Assembly (NCBI GenBank): GCA_020055645.1
Contig: CM034548.1
Location: 7,254,001 to 7,318,000 of the forward strand
DNA: 64,000 nt
Reading direction: 5' to 3'
From: Tomocerus qinae
Taxonomy: Eukaryota > Arthropoda > Collembola > Entomobryomorpha > Tomoceridae
Positions within the stretch are counted from its first letter, which is position 1; each line of letters opens with the position of its first letter. Shown one piece after another: positions 48,101 through 61,900 of the stretch. Made by a program: the position numbers and the translations under genes. The notes under the pieces were generated by a model. It saw only the letters and a program-made list of their open reading frames with translations. It searched no databases and was not told where the DNA came from.

Positions 48101-49800
48101 GGGTGATTTTAACAATAGGCAATTTTACAGCTTACTGGCAAAAGATAGCTGTTAGATAAGTAAGTACGTGGCCTAATCTTTATACTTTGATTCTATCTGA
48201 GAATCTATATTTCGGCAAGAAACATAATAATATAAAAGTCTGCCGAAGCGTTGCATTGCAATGTCTGAAAAGAAAGGAAAAGCTGAAAAGCAAAACATCA
48301 TTCACTCACTCACCTTATAGCAGGTAGACTTATAATTATAGTTTCTTTATACTGCTACAAACTGACAATGAATAGAAATAAGGAGACTGTTATGTATCTT
48401 TACATGAAACCAGTTTTCCTTTCAAGTGTAGCTCTAATAAGCTCTTCTACTTATCTTCACCCGTAAGCGTCTCAATGTTGCCTTTTATCATTTTTAAATG
48501 TTTTTTATTATTATTTTAAATGAATGCACAGAGATGCAGATGGTGGCACTTATATTAGCGAACTTGACTTAATTATCTTTTCTCGGCGAAAAATATAAAT
48601 GCATACTGTACAGCAGCTTTTATACACTGCTCATCGAAACCCATATGTAATGCCTCCATGTGATTTATTTAAGTGTCTCAATACTTTCAAATGCAGGCAC
48701 ATGTAATTCTATACAAAATATTATTATTACCTAGTTTTATACATAAAGACATTGGGATTATTTTTAAAATTTACGAGTTCGAGCAACGCTATCGAGTAAT
48801 TACTGTTTTCGTGGCCGATATTTTAATTCAGGTTTGCTTTGCCCAACATTATTAGTAGCTTAATTAGTGCCTGCTTTATCCAGCTGCTAAGTGAGTATAT
48901 AATACAGCATATGTAAAGCCAATTTTCAGTTTGTCCGCCGGTTAAATAAGAAGTAAATAAAGTCATTAGATTTTTTGAAGAACAAGTGCAGCTATCTTTT
49001 TAAACTTTAGTGGCAATTAACTTTCTAACACCACTATACAAATTCCCCTCCGGTATTTTACATGGAAATAGTTATGGAACTAATAATGTTAATTGCCATG
49101 GATTTCCCGTATTTTTATCCCTTTAGAATATTTCCATGCTATACTTGGGGAAAATGGTTTCCTGCCTACCTTCACTAATGACACTCAATCACACAGTATC
49201 ACGAAAATAATCGCATAGTATAAAATGCATAAGTAGAAGTTCCTTCCATAGTCACGACACCAATAAGTACACGGTGATCTACAATGCAATGCTATTATAG
49301 CTTAAGAGTGGAAGTGTAGTGCCTGATGAGATATCTTTGCTTATTTCACCTTTCAACTGAACTAAAGAAGGATATGCACTTAAATAACAAAAATCCCTAT
49401 CCGAGACTATTAAAATTCAATTTTTTAGCTGATTGGGTTCCTTGTAATTCTGGTGCCGTTTCGGAGTTTTGCTAATTATTTGGTGCCTACACGTACTAAT
49501 ACACTGCGTGTAAAACATAGATAATGTCAACCTGAAGATAACAAGACGGTCTAACTCAATCAAGCTTGTATTACCTACTCTAATTGATTTCCACGAAATG
49601 GAATGTCATAATGTAGTTTCTTGGAATCCGGTGATATTACTAGGTCAAGGGTCGAAACAAATGAATATTTTATTACCCCGGCTCTCGAAGCAGATCTTTT
49701 CTTCAATTATGTCATTTTTGGGTAGTGTGTCTAGATATTGTCATAGTGACCCCCCGCAACCCTTATCAGTCTATTAGCCATAAAGTGTTTCCATATCTTG
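42122..49800. other. AT-rich non-coding desert, second part
   Basis: No supportable gene. The 147-codon - strand frame at 44655-45098 lies in a purine-rich + strand block, like the one at 10.1-10.8 kb, and has no domain. Blocks at 44.39-44.50 kb and 46.93-47.34 kb have mixed, non-repetitive sequence with transcription-factor-like words and may be regulatory. TACCTA-type words cluster at 42.29-42.38 kb. Confidence 0.5.
42418..42433. repeat. Short (CGT)n run
   Basis: About five CGT/TCG units. Notable only because CpG-containing triplet runs are rare in this AT-rich window. Confidence 0.6.
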
Positions 49801-49822
49801 AATATTATGTGTTTACGTGCAG

Positions 49823-49905
49823 TTAGAGAAAGATATGATAAAAGAATACATGGGATGATGGGATTCCACAAGGGTGATAGCAATGTTTTCATTGCTGATA
49901 GCCAG
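49823..49905 (+). other. Exon-like open segment with consensus donor, product unrecognised
   Basis: GTTTACGTGCAG at 49811-49822 is a modest acceptor and GCCAG|GTAAGC at 49905/49906 a good donor. Between them one frame reads RERYDKRIHGMMGFHKGDSN followed by VFIADSQ, a mixed, coding-like composition unlike the usual AT-rich translations here. The frame is also open upstream to an ATG at 49807. The exon would begin with two bases of a split codon, so it cannot join directly to the phase-0 donor at 42121. I do not recognise the peptide. It may be a real exon of an unidentified gene or coincidence. Confidence 0.18.
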
Positions 49906-52900
49906 GTAAGCAGGACAAGTTTTATTTTGCTCTAGATTTTCATGTTGTTTTGTTCATTAACTTATTGATAGGATAACTATAATAATATGCATAACTAGCT
50001 ACTAAATGTCCAAAGCAGCGATCGGCTACAATACACCACACATAATTTATTTAATGACTGCACGCTTATTTGTAAATATTGACTGATATGCACTTTTATG
50101 TGCAGATTTAACAACAACGCTCTATATAAGAATCTTTACAATCTTTGGCAGGGCTAATGAATTGAAGAGTGACGAGACGAACAAGCGAGAGTTGCTCTAT
50201 CCAGTGCAAGATTGTTGTTACAATATTCTTATATTATTATTGTGTTCAAATAACTATGCATCCACTACTTACTGTTACTTATATGTGTAACAATGCTGAG
50301 AGGGTCGAAATATATTTACAGACTTTGAGAATTGACTCTTGACTTCCAAGTATTCAAGTACTTTTCCATGTAGATGTAGTCGGACTGTAAGTATATGATA
50401 TTTAGATTTACACGATCCACGTACCTTAGGCACGTATCAATTTGCATTCATGCCAGTGATAGATAAGTGTACTTACTTATAGTGCTTTACTATAATATGT
50501 GGGTAAGCTATGTATTTGTGTGACATGAATGAACTGACACAACTTAAAAAATGAGCAAATCTCCTGAGGTACATGAAGTAAAAGAAACTACAGCACACGT
50601 ACAGGAATATAAAGTTAAAAGCGACATAAATAAAGTCCCACATATAATCATTGTCAATATAACGTACGTGATCTACATTAGAGTCGGTGTCAACTTATTT
50701 GCTCCACTGTTAGATGCTATTAGTATTTGCTTTACTTACTTTGAGCATCTGGGATGTCATGTCATTCCATTCGATGCCAAGATGTCTCTCTTCTTTCACG
50801 TCACTTGTAAATACTAACATAAACATTTAGCTATCCAACCACTCCAACTATTCCAATACTTACCTACCTTTCAGCATAATTATTATCTATCTCATGCATG
50901 TTCCTGCTTTTATATGAAATAACATGAAGGAAGATACTTAGTATCCATGGCAGACTAATACAAAATGTTTTGTGATTTACAAATAAATTTGCTTTGTCAA
51001 CTTAAGATCATGTTGAGTATGGCTGCCTACACAGTGCTTATTGCAAGTTAAGTACTTGGCGCATATCTATCACTTAGTAGGTACTTACACGACAATTAGA
51101 CACCTTGCTGAAACAGATAGTGGCGACATAGGACTTTATTTATGTGTGTATACATGTGTAGGGGCTCATATTTATGCAGGTTACATATTAGTATTAGTAA
51201 TCATTGTAGAGTGAGAGAGATATCTAATATATTAACTATGATTAAGCAATGGAGTAACAACAAACAGACATCGTAACATGAATACATTACAACAGTAGTA
51301 GTACTAGATAATATGGTTCATAATATATGTACTGGCGTGATGTGACGTGACGATGAGAAACTGGAATTCAGGGAATTTCCTAATGGCGAGCAGATAAGTA
51401 CTCGAAATATAATAAGCTAGGTGAGTACTAGCCTTAGTGTGGATTAGTTACCGATTGACATTTTATGTCTATAACTCAAAGAGTAACTTGCTCGTTATGT
51501 CTTGTACTACCGTCGTGTAATGTTCGATATTGTTAAATTATCCTAGGCAGACATTGCACATAGCATAAGGTAACAGATACATACATTCTTGCATTCTAGT
51601 TTTTCTTCTTGATCTAAATTAATCTCCAAACTAACTCGTCTATCATTATGGAGGGACACCGAAGCTATATGCAATGTCTATACATTTTTACATGTGCTGC
51701 TCACTCACATGTCTGTTAATGCTGTTCTCAGTTGATAAGACACTCAGAGGGTTGCCCACAGTTTGTGATATCATACATTTAGAACTACAAGTAGGCATTC
51801 TCATGGTGTCGAGTGCATTTCCTTATTTTTGCTCATGCAGCTGACAAACAGACGAGACAGGTTACAATACAATTACACTTTACACGTGCATTAAAAATGC
51901 ATGGCCTTTTTAGGTGCAAGTTGAGACAAACCAAGTGAAGCCATCACTCCAATATAGTTATATATAGGAAGGTACTTCGCTGTACTCTTGTTAATACTTA
52001 TTAATACTTAGTAGTATATAATATAGGTATATACATTTTTTACTTTCGTAGTGTACCGATGCTTAATTACTGCTCCAACCTAACCATGTGGGAAAGGTAA
52101 GATGCTCTGGGCTGTTTACATTAGTATGTATTGAAAATGATAAGAATAGAATGTAAAAAGTGAAACAATAATAGTAAATACATAACTGAAGGGAATGCAC
52201 TCTACATTATTTGTACGAGGAGTCACCTGTAATTATAAGCAACTGCACTATATTTACTTTTGTATATTAAGTACTCGATCGTAGTGAAGTGATTAATATT
52301 GCCTTTGTGTATGTGTATTGTGGGCAATTCTCTGGACTCTCATTTGTTGTAGAAGGTTTCCTTTGGCAATTTAATTAATGAATGTTTGCATGGAATTGTA
52401 CTGTAGGTGGATACAAGGCAGAGAGATGCATTAAATTTAACTGAGGCAGTAATTCGCTCGACTGAAAAAGTAAATTGATTTTTATTAGGTGTCATGTAAT
52501 AATTGGCAGCAAAGTCACAACATGTGCAATATCATGTGAAGTAAGAAAGAGACCCAGAGAGATGAAGGTGATAAGAATAATTAGCTTTAACCTACAACCT
52601 ATTAAGTCCTCATAAGAGCTTTTTAATATAGTCGTTCTCACAGTCGTGATTAGTAGGTCTGCCAAACTTAATCAACTTATGTGACGTACTGCCCATGGAG
52701 GGACATGCATCCTATTGGTATTACGTTCAATGGCAAAATCCGAAATAAGTCCTACCTATGCCAGAGTTAAGCATGTGCAAAGGCTGTTTGCATTCGCTAC
52801 ATTTAAGAATGAATCATGATCTTGTTATGTCATGATTATGTGCGACTTTGTGAAATGAAATGATAATCTCTCTCTTTTCAATGTGAGACTTGTGCTAAGT

Positions 52901-55900
52901 AACTTTCAAACTCTTTGATTATTTTCAGTGTAGTAGACAGACCATATAGTTCAGGCAGCGCAGTCCCTTTGACCCAAATAGGAAAGTGTTATACATTTAT
53001 TGCAAGATTAACCATTTTGTGATAATTGTATCGTAGGTTGTCGACTCAAAATCATTACCAGCTATGCAATACAATCCCTAGCATGGTCAACTGAAATCAG
53101 AATCGTCTCAAATTAACTCGACTCTACTCATTCCTAATGCCATTATATTAGACACCATTGAATTGGACCAATTGAATCACAATAATGCAACAATTTCTTT
53201 GACTGTGGTGGCTACTGTTGTAATTCTCGTCTACTCCTCCTAAGTAATGTGCTAATGAAAAATGAAAATCATTCTCATGCATTCGTGCTCCTATCATTCC
53301 ATTCCACAGATTTTAATCGCTCTTGCTTGGCTTCGAGAAATCTTATTTCCGAGAAATACTTAAGATCTTACGTGCCTCTGTCATTCACTCCTTTGTCCAC
53401 ATTTAAACTGCACTCTGAAGCGCAACACCAAAGAGCTCTTCATTTCCCTTTACCTTATGCCTATACATTGTCATAAATAACCATGTCTCACGCCATTGAT
53501 AAGTGTTCCTTATATAATCAGACGAGGATAACGTTCTGCCCATTCAGCTAATTAATATTACCTTTGCATATCCATTAAACGTATTTGAATTCACTCAAAT
53601 GCACCTTCCACTTTTTTAAATGGCAATTAAAATAATCGATTATGATGTAAATTTTTAATGCTCGATATGAAATTCCTTAGAAGCCAAAGAGTTGCTTTGT
53701 AATTTTAAGTGTAAACCATTTAGCGTATCTCCTGGGGACAAAGGAAATTGCAGCCCTATTCTGGTACTCTCTCACAAGTTCACTTACACAATTATTCCCC
53801 AACGTCATCCTGTTGTGCAAGAATCAAAGCAAATAAAAAAGCCATTTAATATAGAGCACTTTTCAAATTGACATTCAAATATTTAGAGCAGTAATCTACT
53901 CCGTTGTAGCAATCAACCTGTTCCAGGTAGAAATGTCCAGACTTACTTAAGCACTTTTATATAATTAATTACTAATGCTCTCAGTGTGCGTAGCCAGTCG
54001 ATGTAATAATAGCACTTCTCGAGGTGTTCATGACGAGCAGCGTAGTTATAATCTCCGTGTTAGCAACTTTCAAGTTTACAAGTGATTACTGTGAGCTTGT
54101 TGCTTGACCTGTATTGAAGAAAAGAAGAAAACATTAACATTCGATAAAAAATAATACTTTATATGCATGTCTTTATTATGCTGCATAATGCTGAAAGCAC
54201 CTTCAGCCAGATATATTTACAATACGAATTGCATTTATAAATAACTCAACAAGTTGATATTATTACATTTGATATTTTGAAGCCATCTGTCTACCTGTCC
54301 CACTCTTCGAAAACAATCTCAGAACAAAAAAAAATATTATGTAACATTAACATTGGCTTACTTAAATATAATATTGTTGAAAGAAGAGTAGATGTAGAGA
54401 GGCATATGAGAAAAAGTGTAACATACTATTGTCATTTAATCTATTGACAGAATGTATGCTTTGAGAGAAACAGCATTAGTACACACAAATTGCTTCGCTA
54501 GTTAAACATGTTGATAACGTTAACATTACATGTTCTGCAATTAAAATAAATTCAAAAATTGTTAAATAAAACCCTAAGAATTGCACCTGGACTTCGCAAT
54601 GATACTTTATAAGCATATAGACGATAACTTAAGTACTATAGGCACCCTATTTGTATAAAAGTATAAAATAGATTTGAAATGACTTAAGCTTGGTAAGTAA
54701 AATAGGTTACAGTCGATAATAAATGAAGGAGAGCAACGGAGTGTATAGAGATGGATGAACTGAGTTATTTTTTAATAATACACAGACACAGAATAGCAGT
54801 GCATTATGCTATATGCTCATAGGTTGTTATTGCACTTTTTCCATTCATTTTTCAAAATGTCATAGTAGTATACTTAATATACTCCCGTCAACTCATTGAC
54901 TCCTCTGCATATTTACACACACACTCGTTCAGCCTGTAATTATACTCACAACAGAATTTATTGTATGCAGACAGAGTTAAATTCATAGACAATTTTATGA
55001 TGAGGTGGTTACTATTCATTTGCAGTGAAGGATCTAGTCAAAAAAAGAAACAATCCGCCAATAAATATGTAGCAGCCCTACGAAACTGACAATGTTCTCC
55101 TCCAGTTCAATCCACTAACAATCATAATAAGTGTAGGCTAATGCATATATCAGCTAACAACGTAACAACTACTTGTACGATGATAATAAATATTATGAAC
55201 TTCTTTATAGCACAATAGGATTTGCATTTCCAACCAAAGAGATAATCATGATGCTAATGAATAGCTAATGCTACTGTTAGTGCTACCGTCCTTTTCACTG
55301 GATGGATGTATTATATGATTGTGATGATGATGTGAGTATACCTGTTTGAAATATTTATAGATTTTAATAGTTAGGTTGGTAGGGACGATGTCCGATGGTG
55401 CGTTATGTTGTGCTCTTGAGCTCATTAAACGATAATACAGTAACGAACCGTGTGGTTATGTAGGAATTCTCCATTACTTTATGCATCTGTAATTAAGCGT
55501 ACCTGTATATCTAATAAACAATCCTGAGTGAGTATCAACGTAAAACCAATTAGTCTTTGTCCTTTACATTTCATTGTATCTGCATTGTTGGGCTTATCGT
55601 TCGTTAGTTACGTAGATGCATTGTTTTTTCTTGACACTTACTAAACCTCTGAGTTGCTTTGCATATGCCATAATGTATCTCATCCATACCACCGAAGTTA
55701 ATCTTGATTATTTACATCATCAGTGCACTATAGTGATCTGTTTTTTTTTGCAATTTTTAATTGTTGGTCATATTTATATTACGCAACTGTAAACACTGAT
55801 TTATAGTAATCAAGTAGCAGAAGCTCTACTTAAGCTGCAGTAATAATATATGGGCACAATAATTACACATGTACCTACTTCATTGCTTAATCGTTTAGGA

Positions 55901-58900
55901 TTTTCCTTTTTTTCTTTCATCATGCTATTATTTATGATACCTTGAGAGGAAGGCAAGGGGTGTAATGATAAAAACGCTTTTCTAGTAAATGCTTACCTAG
56001 GGATATATAAATAACTGGAATAAGGCCTGGTATTAGCAGATAATAAGTCCACTAATTGTATGCATAAAGTGCCTATTTAAATATAAAAAATGTAGCATTT
56101 AGATATCAGCAAGTGAGATATTAAAAAAGGACATAGGCACCAGTATTATGCAGATAGGCTTAGTACTTGAGTATTCTCATTGATTGCCCAAGAACAGCAT
56201 TGTCCTATTATTATACTGCCTAGATTACATATTAGACATTCTCTTAGAAACAATTTTAAACTGACAATGTTGTAGAAGACCATACCACCAGGAATTTCTA
56301 CCTCATAGGTTTTATAATTATTCGTTAATTTTTAGCGCAATGAATAATTATAGGTCGCAACAACCGCGAGATAGATCCTAAAGGAATTTCTATTGTAATT
56401 GATACAGATAATTAAGAAAGGATTTGCATACAATGTATAACATAACATCACAGCATGTTTATTACTACATATTTTTAACCGTGTTCTATTTACTAAAGTT
56501 CATTTATCAGTCTCCAGACAAAATATATGCCTTGAGACCAACTTGTCTGATTTACTGTTGCAATCAAGCGTTTTATTCGAACAAATACTTTAAGTATCTA
56601 CTTAAATCATATTATTAAACATATAGTAATGTTGGACTTTGCAAAAAAAGAAAGGCGAAAACCTTAACAGCGCATTTACTAATACACGTGAGACCCACAC
56701 GAATTAGAGTATAGCGACTATATTAGGCGTTCAAGGATATGTGGTTAAAATAAATACACACTGTGCACTATATTTTCTATCGTTGTTAAAGAAGTCAATC
56801 AAAATCACGGAAAATGAAGTCTTGGATTTTTAATAGCTGCTAACATGTGTAATAATTACTATGCATGAGAAATAGAAAACGGTCTTTCTACGTGCAATTC
56901 TATTCATCCAATGTGAACACCAATGTAAGACAAAGAAGGTACATGGTCATATACGTACTTACTTACCATTGGACTCTTTTGTATGGATAGAATATGTTAG
57001 AAGAGTGCTCCACATCCCCAAATTTAGTTTTCATTAGTAACAGAAAGCGTGATATATGAGAAAGTGAGTCGCCACGGGAATTCTGGGCAGCGGTCATAGA
57101 CTTGTGTACTTAAACTGATCCAGTTATCCCTATTACTGTCTCATCCTTTTTATCCTACAGGTATTTTCTCCTACTGAAGGTACACCACTACAGCATTAAA
57201 CTACTAGTAGTAAAGCACTACTACTACTACTGGGATATGCTAAAAGCACAATGTACTTTGAAGGCTGAAAAAGAAATTGATACACACATTAGCGTGGAGA
57301 AGATGAGGAGATGGTTTTGGATTAAATTGGATTGGAGCTATAAGTATAGATGGATAAATCATCAAAGTTTCAGTGAATAAAAGAAGGGAAGGGAGTTGAG
57401 AGGTAATGGTGATGTGCTCTGGACAGGAGGCAGGGAAGGATAACAGAAGATATGCAACAAAACAGAGATTATTAAAGTAAGACAGACACTTGTGGATAAA
57501 TGGATTCATTGGATTGATATACATTTAAAAACACAATGCTCCACGGCTCATCCTTTAGTGCAGGAGATGATGAGTCTAACAGAGCAGTGTGGGTATCTGT
57601 CAATAGTACAACGGGCAGCATCACTGCTGAGAAATGAGAGGAGAGAAAAAGACGGGACGGCACACGAACAAAGGTAATCGTGAGGACGTGGAGTCACGAC
57701 CAAAGTCATTAAGATGCTGAAAATATAGCCAACAGCCAACAACCACCGAACTCTTCCAATCTTACTCCACTTACTTATTCCACCTCACTTTATCCTTTGA
57801 TTTACTCGGAATAACTTGCCATATAGCCAGGCAACGCACTATCTCTAAGTAAATACGCCAACTACTACTTAAGACTGTCTTCTTGCCATCTTAACTGATC
57901 TGATTTAATAAAATGTCATTATAAATACAATTGCATTATATTGTATGTCTTATAAGATTTAGGATACTACTGTCTTTTATTTAGTTCCACTATTATAGTA
58001 TATACGCATGAACCCCAAGAAAGGGATAAGATCTATTGGTTTCTTTAATAATAATATCTTCTTCTCGACCAGGGTTTAACGATTAATGGCTAGTACCTCC
58101 GTTGCGTCTTTTCCGTAATCACATGTAACTAAGTAGTGCAGACTCTGCAGACGCTGCCATGTCAAGTAGGTAGGTTGATGTAGTCAAAATGTAAATGTTC
58201 CATTAAATCCATCAATTTAAATAATATAACTACTTACCTGCATGTCTGGCCAGGTATTTAAATGAACGCACTCAACATTGCAGCGATGGAGCTATCTCTA
58301 TCAATTCCAAGTTATATGGCTATCATTCTGATTTTGTGATATCCCACTGCTCATCTACCTACTTACCAACTACTAGCAGTTGCTCTACAGAACATTATTA
58401 ATTTAGTGCATTTGGGACTTCATTCATCTCTAAGATCGATATAACTACTACCGACTACTAACTACATAAAAAATCTTGTCTGTAAACTTGTAATTGCACT
58501 AAAGTAGTTCGGTGCCGCGTTACACTCAGTCAGCCACAACTCACTCTCCGCACTGTGGGTTACTAGGAGAATTCATTGTTCAGGAAATTGAAACCAACGA
58601 TAAATGCACCACTACAAATTATGCTCATAGTTTCTCCTTTTCCTTACTACTTAACCAATACAAATGTGAATTTAAATCCTTCAAAGTTCCATGGCCCTTA
58701 TTACAATTTACTATCACTGGAATATTATTATTAACTAAAATGCAGTTGGAAATAATTCTTTATAGTAATTATTTGCCATAATAATAAAATATCGCTGCTA
58801 CTTAAGACTAAACACATACTACTACTAAATAAAATACTATTGACTATTGTTTGATCATATGAAAAAGGATTCAGATGGCCTCTTCTCTTTGTGATAGTCC

Positions 58901-61900
58901 ATATACCTAAACATAGGGAATGATGGAAATACTACAGATAGAAAATAACTTAGTCATATTCTACGAGGTTTGGAAACATGGGAAGAGTTTTTACTGAATG
59001 TAATTTTATTAATCGACTAAAAAATGCATCACCTATACAGTGCTTTGGTCAAATAATATGACTTAAATGATAGATTGCGGTAGAAATCGAAACAAAAATT
59101 TACTGTTACCACATTTGAATTTTCTACTTTTTCCAAGTCTGAAAGGGCCATCAATGATTAAATATCGCATAGTTGGTAGCCAGTTGTAGTTGTGGACTAT
59201 TGGATTTTACTTACAGATGTAAAGTTTCAAGGACGGTTGGTCGGCTTAAACAAAATTACAATTATGCGAGCCTCCTCCCTCACTCCGTGTTAGACAATTA
59301 GAACTTGAGCAACGAACTGAAGGTGATGCATAATTATTGCAAAGACATATTTTTGGACAAATCAAAGTTGTAGGTTTAATTTCATTTGACTTTGGAAAAA
59401 CGATTCCCTTGGGTAATTGTGATTAAATTCTTGAGTGAAGTATCCATTTAACAATGAAATACGCATATTCAATATTCAGTGCGTAGCTAGAGGAAAAGAT
59501 TCATGGGACTATATTGATGAAGATAATAGATGGATTTGATTGTCTAAATGAAAAGGAATAGCATTCAGGGAAAGAGTTATGTCTGTTGGTTGGAATACTT
59601 ACTATTTGCAAATGCAATAGAGATGAATATTAAATTGATATCTGATTTTAGTAGCAATAAATAGTAGCTGCGTAAAGGTAATCCTTAAAAGTTACGTCGA
59701 TCTTAAGTATTTCTACTTGACAGAGTTCAAGTATTTAGTGCTATCAGTATTCATTTTTCATTTCTCCGTATCGTAATTTAGAAATGCTTAGATGTAATTT
59801 AGTGAGGTATTTTACCTTTCGCCACGAAACATTATATAATGTTGTGCATAATGTACTGTTGTTAAATGTGCATGATAAGATCCATCGCTGATAGCATCGG
59901 TGCGTTAGTTAATATCAGGTCGAACTACTTATAAATTGTGTTAGACTACATAGATTACTGAGTAAATTATGAGTGCCGGCTGTGTACTTAGTGTACTGAT
60001 ATATTTTTGCAAGTAAATCTTGTTATTAACCGATCATGAAGTAGGTATATAAAAAAGGCTAATTGTAAGAGTCGAATGGAATGAGTAAGTAAAGGTACAG
60101 TGAAAGAGGAAACCATGGCTTGACCTTTTTAATCTGTGAGGAATTGATTTACTTCTCAAGATAAAGAGAACAAGGTAAGAGTAGACTATCATTACTCCAC
60201 TATTACCGTCATTATCATTTACAGATTTGTTACATATGACCCATGGTAGGATAGTTGAGCAATTTAAGGATGGGCACTTGTACAATATTATCATACAGTG
60301 AGAAAATCAGCAGCACTAAATGACAAAGACAAAGTCATGCCCATTTTAATTGGTTTTTACTCTCAATAGTTTTCACTAAATACAACCATTCATCTCAACT
60401 AGTAATTGAATTTGGTGCAGCGTTTGGGATTGCCACATAAGACCCAAATAGAAACACTAAAGTTGTCAAAAAAGATTGTCTATAAGCTGTTTGCCTACAT
60501 ACCATATGAAGGAAACAATGCTAAATTAAGCGGATGCGAGTTTGAACATCTTTCATCAATTCCCTACATTTTGCATATTACATGTGGATTTATCAGGTTC
60601 CCACTTACCATCTGTCTATCTTTATAGCTTCCCCCTTCTTACTCTTACATACCAAGTCATTTGCAAGTCATATCGAATTTCTAATGTTTGCTAACCTATT
60701 TTGTAAATTTTGTTTATGCATCTTTTGTTTGTACATATTAATTGTAACAAGTCTAATATGGCAGAGTCATATAAACATTTCTACAAGTATTTACTGTTGA
60801 TAATAATATGTTTAAGGTAATGCTATACATACGAACAGGTAACTTCTCCAATCCACACCTTCTCGATATCTCGATTATGTTACACGTTTTCAGCAACTTC
60901 TTCAATTTCCCACACGTTTGCTACTTTTTACCCAAGACATTCTACACAAAATATAAATGAATGCATACACAAGTACAAAACGTTGCAGTATAGTACAAGG
61001 ATTACCTGTTTAAGTAAGCCTAAGTCTTGAGAATTGTGTACAATAGTACAATACTAGATGAAAGATGTGCAAAGATGCCCGCATCTACTACAGAAACGAG
61101 AGCTTCCGGATAAAGTGGTATAGATATAAACCTTCTCAAAAGAAGTGCAGCCTACTAAACCATATTTTACTGTTTAAGACTGCGAGTAATGTATGCAAAT
61201 GTCCTCGTATCAGTTTACATGTGAACATTGGAGAGCAAATACAAAAATGTGGTTCTGTGGTTACATACGGTGGCTTTGTTTTGATTTGCTTTAAATTTCG
61301 TGCTGTTGCGTCAAACCCAAGATGTTACACAATAGAAGATATTTACAAACAGAAATATAATATTAATACTTTTTCTTCCTCTTCTTAGTTATATAGTAAA
61401 GATGAAAGCTTAAATGCACTTTTTTACACTATTTTTACAATGAGACATTGTTATCATTATGATGGATAGGATATATTCTAACTTGTATCAATATCATTTA
61501 TGTTTTTGATGCAACATAAACAATTAATAATAATTTGTGCTAAAATAGATCGCAGAAATTAAAAAATAAACAATAGAGCCATAAAAAATTACAAAAAATT
61601 TGGATGCAACATTTCATTTATTAGATGACTGACTTGCAACGTCCGTCTCCTCAGTGCTCTTTAGCAATTCATTTTATCGATTGATTATATCTACAAATGC
61701 AAAAAATCAGTAACGTTTATATTAAAATGGTTAAACTGCGATGCTAAAGAGTTGTAACCCTATTTGTCAAAGTACCTACATGCATTACATAAATAGAAGG
61801 CAGTAGGCAGCCAAGTAAAATTGATGAATATACACTGTCAGAATGAAATTGACATGACTTGTATTTATAAAATCAAAGTCGTAATATATTAGGTAGATGT

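Noticed and set aside
50551-50817. 88-codon frame starting MSKSPEVHEVKETT with a charged start
   Set aside because: The first 30 residues look protein-like, but the rest turns into AT-driven hydrophobic sequence. No domain, no conserved start context.
61065-61388. 107-codon open frame on the + strand, Cys- and Lys-rich
   Set aside because: Checked for a cysteine-pattern domain; the cysteines show no regular spacing and no family was recognised.
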